This document shows, one piece after another, positions 60,437 to 64,000 of a stretch of 64,000 bases of DNA. The notes beneath the pieces were generated by a model. It was not told the DNA's origin and did no database searches. It saw only the letters and a program-made list of their open reading frames with translations. Every line of letters begins with the position of its first letter. Position 1 is the stretch's first letter. The stretch is from NCBI GenBank assembly GCA_022414725.1, contig CM039463.1:91816616-91880615 (forward strand). The letters run 5' to 3'. Source of the stretch: Microglena sp. YARC (taxonomy: Eukaryota; Chlorophyta; Chlorophyceae; Chlamydomonadales; Chlamydomonadaceae). The translations under genes were made by a program, and so were the position numbers.

Positions 60437-63387
60437 ACCTTAATACTTGGTCTGATGATAATTGCTTAGCCTCTTTCAGTGATATACATTGGTCTAGTGG
60501 TATAACATATCACTTTGAGAACGAAGAGTCGGGGGTTCGATTCCCCCTTCGGTCGCTCTTAGCGTTGCAGGTCGTTGTCAACCGCGATGGTAGCTTGTCT
60601 AGTTGAGGTAGAAGACCGCTCTCCACCCGCGTACGACAGGCTCCCTTAACACCACGCCCCACCAGGCGTTATCATTACCTCTTTTTTGTATAATTGCTTA
60701 CAACTTCCAGCTCCTCAGGCACATACATGTTCAATTCCACTGATTTTGCAGGTTGGCTTCGTGGCTAGCTTTTGCAGCAAGTTGTCAGACACAGTTTCTA
60801 GCGAGGTTGGAAAAGTGAGTCGCTACCATGGATTGGTGTTCATCAGTGTGTGGATGAGTGGATGATGGTTGGCTTGTGGCTAGCATTTGCAGCAAGTTGT
60901 CAGATACAGTTTCTAGCGGGGTTGGAAAAGTGAGTCGCTGCCATGGATTGGTGTCCATGAGTGTAATGATGAGTGGATGATGGTTGGCTTTGCAGCTAGC
61001 TTTTGCAGCAAGTTGTCAGACACAGTTTCTAGAAAAGTTGAAAAAGTGGGTTGCTACAAATGAATCGCTACTGTTTTCCCAGATGTGTTGCAGAGCTTTT
61101 TTCCGCTACCAGTGGAAATTGAATTCTACGTGTAAAACAGGTTAGCTAAGCTAAGCTAAGGTTTTTTGTACACATTTGAGAGAGCACTTCAAATATGGTC
61201 TACAAGTCTTAGCTTTTTTAGAGACCATATTTACCCTTGCAGGCATCTTTATAGAGGGCATTTTTGTAACCCTGTTTAGTAAAAACGCTACGATAAAAAA
61301 GTAAACCGGGGTAATATAAACCCTACTATAAAAATGAAAATAAACAAGTAACCCTGTGCAGTATAAACGTTACGATAAAAAAAGTAAATCCGGGTAATAT
61401 AAACCCTGCTATAAAAAAATAAAAATAAACGAGTATCTCCATAAGTGCCTAAGTCCGACCCTGAGTGGTACGGATGGTTTTCACCTATTACCTCAAGTCC
61501 AAAGAAAACTTTATTTTGCTAATAAGTTACCTAACCACATCAGTTCAACATATAAATACTCAGAGTTGGGTTATCTCAGTTGGTGGGAAGCAGGCAAAGC
61601 AAAACATGCGATTTTTTTCATTATGGGGCTCCCTAAGTCGGTACGGATTTTACATAGAAGTGGGACGGAGCCTATCGCTATCAAAAACAAGTTTTCGTAA
61701 AATAAAAGTAGGTAGCCCTATTGTGCACATCTTTCCTCATAAGTCATGTTTACATCAGGTTTTGGATGGCAGTACATGGGCAATACGGGTGAATATGGAC
61801 CCCAAAAATACGGAGTATTTACATATTGTGGGTGCCCTAAGTGTGGTACAACGCTGCACAAGCTGAATTGTTTCATTTTTGGTCTTAGCTTTGCTTCGTA
61901 GCACAAAGACTAGTTTTTTTTAATTTGAAAATTTGAAATTCAAATTTATTTTCAAAATACATTTAAAAAACAACTTTTGTTTTCGACTTTGCTTCAAACA
62001 TCCACATGTGAAGTTAGTTTTTGATTTGGGAAAGGGGGGTGAAATCTGAGGTTGGGAGGTGATCGGGTGAATTTTCGCGTTGTACTGCTATCTCAGTAAA
62101 TTCCGAGGCCAAGGCTGAAGCGCAGCCTCCGACCTTGTGGTAGGGGTTTGATGAGCCTTTCGTCCCGCGGTAACATGATTCGGAATAGCTCGCGCGGCCT
62201 CGTGTCTGGCGTGATCTGGATTTGTACCACAATTTATCGCACATCTGATGTACTGTCAACGGCCTTCCGTACAAAGCTGCTCGCGACCGCATGCGAAGGC
62301 GGACCAGAAATACATGTGCGTGTAGCTGACACAATTGCGCGAAAGGTGGGCCAGACAGAATTCGATTCCGAGCATTTTGGGGCCTGTACGGCTCTGTACC
62401 ACAATCTTGTACCAACTTAGGGCGTTTTTTTACTTAGGCACCTATGGAGATAAACCTGGCTAGTATAAACGCTACGATAAAAAAAACAAATAAAAGAGTT
62501 CACCTGGCTAGTATAAATGCTGCGGAAAATAGTAAACCGGGGTAGTATAAATACTACGATAAATAATAATTAAAAAATAATAATTAAAGAATTGTAAACC
62601 TGTGTAGTATAAATGCTACGACGCCACAGTCTAACGTACAGAATGCTAGCGCATAGAATTAGACAGTGTAGTGTATGTTACAGTCCAGGGGGTAGGCCAA
62701 ATAGGCTAAAGGGACTTGCCCAACTGTTAGGAAGAGCTTAAAAAGAAAAAGCACTGATGAACTGAACCCCAAACAATCGTTTAACTGACGGGGGCCCTGA
62801 GTTCGTGCTACAGTGATAATTTAATTCTACAATATAAGACAGACAGTATTAAATAGGGAACGGCAATATGAAATCATGTCATCATATGATATCATATGAT
62901 GCCGGCAGTCTAACTAGGCCAAAGTTACCCTTTATGAACAATACCATATGATGCAATTTGTATGATATCATACTTGCCTTTGGTCAACATCATATGATAT
63001 GCCGGTCCCTAGTACTAAGACAGATACACGGCCAGGTCGGCATCCACAACTCTTTAGATGAATGAACCCGTTTTTATTCAACCCGTTTTTCAAACCGTTG
63101 TTTTTTAACACGTTTTCAAACCATTTGTTTGTTTTCAACACGTTTTTTTGAACCTGTTTTCTTCAACACGTTTTTATCAACACGTTTTTCCAACCATTTT
63201 TTGTCAACAAGTTTATTCAACACGTTTTTCCTCCCTTCCTTGACAGGCCTATGGTAAAACCACATACCTGATCACCACCCTGGCTGCGGTACCACGGGGG
63301 ACAGAGGGGGCAGTCAGTCTGGAAGGAACTGCTGCTGGTGTGGGAGCTGCAATTGCATTCACCGCTGTTTCTCTACTTGTGCGGCAG
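50537..63387 (+). CDS. VTE6: Phytyl-phosphate kinase, VTE6/DUF92 (TMEM19) family, 3' end outside window
   Basis: Exons: 50537-50704, 52806-53018, 54532-54603, 58546-58626, 60752-60814, 63247-63387. All are phase 0, with 246 codons in view. The N-terminus is rich in Arg, Ser, Thr and Ala with few acidic residues, as for a plastid transit peptide. It continues [116 protein letters not shown]. The last three blocks are the diagnostic DUF92 motifs. The family is a set of integral membrane proteins; plant VTE6 phosphorylates phytyl phosphate to phytyl diphosphate for tocopherol and phylloquinone synthesis in the chloroplast envelope. One more exon or more is expected to the right. The introns are exceptionally long (up to 3.9 kb) and made of repeats. 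Confidence 0.9.
50735..51345 (+). repeat. Degenerate tandem repeat, units near 115 bp
   Basis: Shared blocks GGCATAGGGATAGGGGTAGG, GGGCAGTTGAGTTGATA, AGTGAAGGGCAGTTCCAAGT, about four copies, in VTE6-like intron 1. Confidence 0.75.
51419..51530 (+). pseudogene. Upstream copy 1 of VTE6-like exon 2
   Basis: Acceptor TTTTCCGCAG then [20 protein letters not shown] and [14 protein letters not shown]. After KG it breaks into CAC/CAA repeats and stops, with no donor. The complete exon is at 52806. Confidence 0.85.
51531..52270 (+). repeat. CACCAACACCACCATCAC minisatellite
   Basis: Trinucleotide-based tract following exon copy 1. It ends CTCTGGCCATGGTATCTGCA, which recurs at 52684 after exon copy 2, so the exon copy, tract and tail were duplicated together. 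Confidence 0.9.
52408..52690 (+). pseudogene. Upstream copy 2 of VTE6-like exon 2 with CAA/CAC tract
   Basis: Acceptor CTTGTCCGCAG then [20 protein letters not shown], then CACCAACACCAACAC repeats to 52683. Confidence 0.85.
53020..53900 (+). repeat. Array of VTE6-like exon 2 ends with donor, units near 140-170 bp
   Basis: Five copies of CTATTTGCTTGTGTGCCTCT, ACTTCATTTTTGGAACCCTG|GTGAG at about 53152, 53293, 53437, 53631 and 53802, each followed by TTGCACACAATGGAGG and GGTGGATGGGTAGGGATGGG. They copy the last 50 bases of exon 52806-53018 and its donor. Confidence 0.9.
53955..54528 (+). repeat. 26-bp tandem repeat, about 22 copies
   Basis: Unit TGTCCATCCATTGTCTGTAC, TGCCCC. It runs directly into the acceptor (CTCCCATGTAG) of exon 54532. 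The open frames in all three phases are artefacts. Confidence 0.95.
54775..55015 (+). mobile_element. Interspersed repeat family A, copy 3
   Basis: Near-identical layout to the copy at 2385, with the terminal GGGGGCTCCCGCCCCCTCTA hairpin intact, then A7. It lies in the VTE6-like gene intron 54604-58545. Confidence 0.7.
55225..55915 (-). pseudogene. Inverted tandem fragments of the Trithorax-like SET exon 1
   Basis: Four or five units of about 150 bp on the minus strand. Each holds the intron end CTTGCCCCCAG, GTATCCATCACATGGCTGGA and exon-like sequence encoding SLFVRKD and IEYRGDAV, then CTGGACTCTCACTTGCAC as in the intron at 45600. The source is 45575-45780. They lie inside the VTE6-like intron 54604-58545, antisense to that gene. 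Confidence 0.85.
55905..56600 (+). repeat. 19-bp tandem repeat, about 36 copies
   Basis: Unit GTCCAGGGGTAACCCGAYA with C/T variation. It starts inside the inverted SET-fragment unit (AGTCCAGGGGTAGCCAAACA) and seems to have grown from it; another SET-fragment unit follows at 56600-56690. Confidence 0.95.
56600..56700 (-). pseudogene. Last inverted SET exon fragment
   Basis: On minus: CACTGGCTGGGGTGTATTCA, CTCGCAAGGACATGCCACAA and TATTCCATGGACATCGAATA, closer to the source exon than the other inverted units. Confidence 0.8.
56715..56935 (+). pseudogene. Displaced piece of VTE6-like exon 2
   Basis: CATGCATGGTTCCTAGGCAC through CTACTTCATTTTGGTACCCT|GGTGAG repeats the second half of exon 52806-53018, with a stop created in TCCGCCTTAGG. 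It is followed by one more GGAGGTGGATGGGTAG unit and part of another. It lies 3.7 kb from the source, beyond exon 3. Confidence 0.85.
57223..57425. mobile_element. hAT-type MITE with perfect 8-bp target duplication
   Basis: A 203-bp foldback element with terminal inverted repeats CATAGCTTTTC / GGAAAGCTATG and inner arms GCAGCTTCTAGGCAGCTCCC / GGGAGCTGCCTAGAAGCTGC. It is flanked on both sides by AAATGTTT. An 8-bp duplication is the hallmark of the hAT superfamily. There is no coding capacity, so it depends on a transposase elsewhere. It lies in an intron of the VTE6-like gene. Confidence 0.85.
57535..57730 (+). mobile_element. Interspersed repeat family A, diverged copy
   Basis: Recognisable by GCGACGCAAGCGACGCAGGA at the start, GACAGGTGGCACCAG in the middle and GGGGGATCCGCCAAAACA at the end; the middle is strongly diverged. 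Confidence 0.5.
57750..58030 (+). repeat. 63-bp tandem repeat, about four copies
   Basis: Unit GGTTTAGGGTTTAGGTTAAG, CCCTACTGCAGCTAGTCTGT, TTGCCACCCAAGTAATCCTA. The TTTAGGG motif inside is telomere-like, but only two copies per unit. Confidence 0.9.
58300..58350 (+). repeat. Poly-C run of about 40
   Basis: Homopolymer; similar C or G runs occur at 311, 375, 13898, 38838 and 60404. The length is unreliable. Confidence 0.9.
58455..58545 (+). repeat. CCTACCTGTCTG repeat up to the exon 4 acceptor
   Basis: CCTGCCTACCTGTCTG units ending in the acceptor CTGTCTGCAG; every unit carries a CTG resembling the splice site sequence. Confidence 0.85.
58640..59080 (+). repeat. TG-rich minisatellite after exon 4
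   Basis: GTATGTATTTATGTTGTGTG-type units directly following the donor CAG|GTAACTACACATGTGTG. Cys/Val-rich frames here are artefacts. Confidence 0.9.
59100..59310 (+). mobile_element. Interspersed repeat family B, copy 3
   Basis: Head duplicated once, then the body with TGAACTGAACCCCACACAAG and GGGCCCTGAGTTTGTGCTAT. It precedes the ACAT microsatellite. Confidence 0.65.
59370..59980 (+). repeat. ACAT tetranucleotide microsatellite, about 600 bp
   Basis: (ACAT)n with ACGC, GCAT and a (CAGA)n block at 59888-59935. It is open in every frame on both strands because the period is 4. Confidence 0.97.
60185..60265 (+). repeat. AAT trinucleotide repeat
   Basis: (AAT)n with ATAATC interruptions, upstream of the truncated MITE at 60308. 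Confidence 0.9.
60308..60398. mobile_element. CATATGATG-palindrome MITE, truncated
   Basis: Half element from TCATATGATGTTGACCAAAG to CAGACTGCCGGCATCATGG, cut off by a poly-G run at 60399-60434. Confidence 0.65.
60478..60677 (+). mobile_element. tRNA-derived SINE, copy 3
   Basis: The best preserved head: TTGGTCTAGTGGTATAAC, then box B GGGTTCGATTCCCCC, then the shared tail to CAGGCGTTATCATTACC. The head resembles tRNA-Pro-type sequence but has no acceptor-stem pairing with the tail, so it is not a tRNA gene. It lies in the VTE6-like gene, just upstream of the exon at 60752. Confidence 0.8.
60860..61060 (+). pseudogene. Two downstream copies of VTE6-like exon 5
   Basis: At 60869-60931 and 60982-61050 the whole 63-nt exon is repeated with GGAGTGGATGATGGTTGG-type spacers (unit near 112 bp). 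Copy 2 loses one base (GTTGGCTTGTGGCTAGC), shifting the frame. Copy 3 has substitutions in the conserved end. Only 60752-60814 keeps [10 protein letters not shown] in frame. Confidence 0.85.
61255..61433 (+). repeat. AT-rich repeats flanking the 1-kb element, left
   Basis: Units of the type AGTAAAAACGCTACGATAAA then AGTAAACCGGGGTAATATAAACCC. The same units recur at 62453-62640 in the same orientation. Confidence 0.6.
61434..62452. mobile_element. 1019-bp DNA transposon-like element with 21-bp inverted repeats
   Basis: The left end TATCTCCATAAGTGCCTAAGT and the reverse complement of the right end TATCTCCATAGGTGCCTAAGT differ at one base (21 bp, described by position 61434-61454 and 62432-62452). 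The subterminal GGTAC-containing blocks also mirror each other. Two internal ORFs (61465-61866 plus, 62014-62415 minus) show no recognisable transposase motif and may be chance. Flanking AT-rich repeats with GTATAAACGCTACGATAAAA lie on both sides (61255-61430, 62453-62640). Confidence 0.6.
62453..62640 (+). repeat. AT-rich repeats flanking the 1-kb element, right
   Basis: Four variants of CTAGTATAAACGCTACGATA with AAT-rich spacers, sharing sequence with 61255-61433. Confidence 0.6.
62678..62845 (+). mobile_element. Interspersed repeat family B, copy 4
   Basis: Single head and body (GAACTGAACCCCAAACAATC, GGGGGCCCTGAGTTCGTGC) immediately left of the MITE at 62854. The same B-then-MITE order occurs at 3130-3480. 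Confidence 0.65.
62854..63011. mobile_element. CATATGATG-palindrome MITE, most complete copy
   Basis: 158 bp with termini TAGGGAACGGCAATATGA and (reverse complement) TAGGGACCGGCATATCATAT. The ends start and finish with TA, as expected for a TA-targeting (Tc1/mariner-like) MITE; the superfamily is an inference from the TA only. Confidence 0.75.
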
Positions 63388-63479
63388 GTGTGCGCCAGGC
63401 TTTATCTAATTTATTTGTTTTGTTATTGTTTTTATAATAATTATTATTGTTATTATTATTATTATTATTATTTTGTTTG

Positions 63480-63610
63480 TCTACTAGTAGGGCAGGTGCA
63501 TGTCAGCATTTTTTCTTCTTCTCTACTTATGGGGCAGGTGCGTGTCAGTATATTTTTTCTTTTTTGTATTTTTTCTCAACCTGTGGGGCAGGTGCGCGTC
63601 AGGCTTTTAT
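63480..63610 (+). pseudogene. Three downstream copies of the VTE6-like exon 6 end and donor
   Basis: CTACTAGTAGGGCAGGTGCA, CTACTTATGGGGCAGGTGCG and CAACCTGTGGGGCAGGTGCG copy CTACTTGTGCGGCAG|GTGTGCG at 63373-63394. Confidence 0.8.
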
Positions 63611-63639
63611 TTATTATATTATTTTAACAGTTAAACAGG

Positions 63640-63950
63640 AGTTCAGGTTGTTAAACAGGTATTCAGGTTTTCAGGGTGTTAAACAGGGTGTTAAACAGGT
63701 TTTCAGGGTGTTAAACAGGTTTTTAACAGGTTTTCAGGGTGTTCAACACATCCCCCCCCCCCCACACACACACTCACCATCACCCCCCCCCACACACACA
63801 CCACACACAACACACACACACACACACACCACAGCTTCTTCTCCCCACCCCCACCACCCCCACACACACCATCACCCCCCTCACTCAACCCCCCCACCCC
63901 CCCCCCCCCCACACACACACCACACCATCACCTCCCTACCCTGATGTTTG
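63640..63950 (+). repeat. GTTAAACAGGTTTTCAGGGT repeats and CA/CCCCCA tract
   Basis: 63640-63745 holds about six short units; 63750-63950 is C- and CA-rich. A possible acceptor (TTTGCATGCAG) at 63958 leads into family A sequence, not into a recognisable VTE6 exon. Confidence 0.8.
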
Positions 63951-63957
63951 CATGCAG

Positions 63958-64000
63958 GCCGTTGGCTGACGTGTCAGGCTTCGCCTCGTGGGGGCAGTCG
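63958..64000 (+). mobile_element. Interspersed repeat family A, fragment at window edge
   Basis: Shares GTTGGCTGACGTGTCAGGCTT with the other copies and runs off the window. Confidence 0.5.

Noticed and set aside
60478..60560. Functional tRNA gene
   Set aside because: Boxes A and B are present, but the acceptor stem does not pair and the sequence continues into a tail shared with three other copies. It is a SINE.

Overview
This is nuclear DNA of an intron-rich eukaryote, most likely a green-lineage alga with a large, repeat-choked genome; the species cannot be told from the window. The case for a plastid-bearing organism rests on a VTE6/DUF92-type phytyl-phosphate kinase gene (50.5-64 kb). 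Its family members work in chloroplast tocopherol and phylloquinone synthesis. Introns are GT-AG, coding exons are GC-rich and often end in phase, and most of the rest is minisatellite, microsatellite, SINE and MITE sequence. There are exactly 1000 Ns at 21726-22725, flanked by indel-ridden sequence typical of uncorrected long reads.

Layout. (1) 0.3-10.4 kb, minus strand: a long coiled-coil protein gene with a golgin/BLISTER-like N-terminal motif, two blocks of internal protein repeats and many tandem coiled-coil modules. (2) 10.64-11.03 kb, minus: a small intronless ORF of unknown function. (3) 11.1-48.3 kb, plus: a Trithorax/ATX-type histone H3K4 methyltransferase gene. Fifteen exons with fully compatible phases sum to 6567 nt (2188 codons plus stop): Q-rich N-terminus, PHD, three SAND/TDBD-like domains, PHD plus extended PHD, Tudor-like domain, SET, post-SET, with the last three residues on a 14-nt terminal exon. 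(4) 50.5 kb to beyond the right edge, plus: VTE6-like gene, six exons, 3' end missing.

The striking feature runs through all three large genes. The tandem repeats inside introns are very often built from the adjacent exon-intron boundary. Either the 3' splice site plus the start of the exon is copied upstream of the intact exon, or the end of the exon plus its 5' splice site is copied downstream. Copy number ranges from one extra to roughly ninety: the second half of the first PHD finger fills 16.7-29.4 kb. Exon fragments have also moved between neighbouring genes: a SAND exon of gene 3 lies in an intron of gene 1, and inverted SET-exon fragments of gene 3 lie in an intron of gene 4. Several MITEs sit exactly at splice donors. 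Together this looks like an active process that copies splice junctions locally and sometimes at a distance. It is the observation most worth following up.
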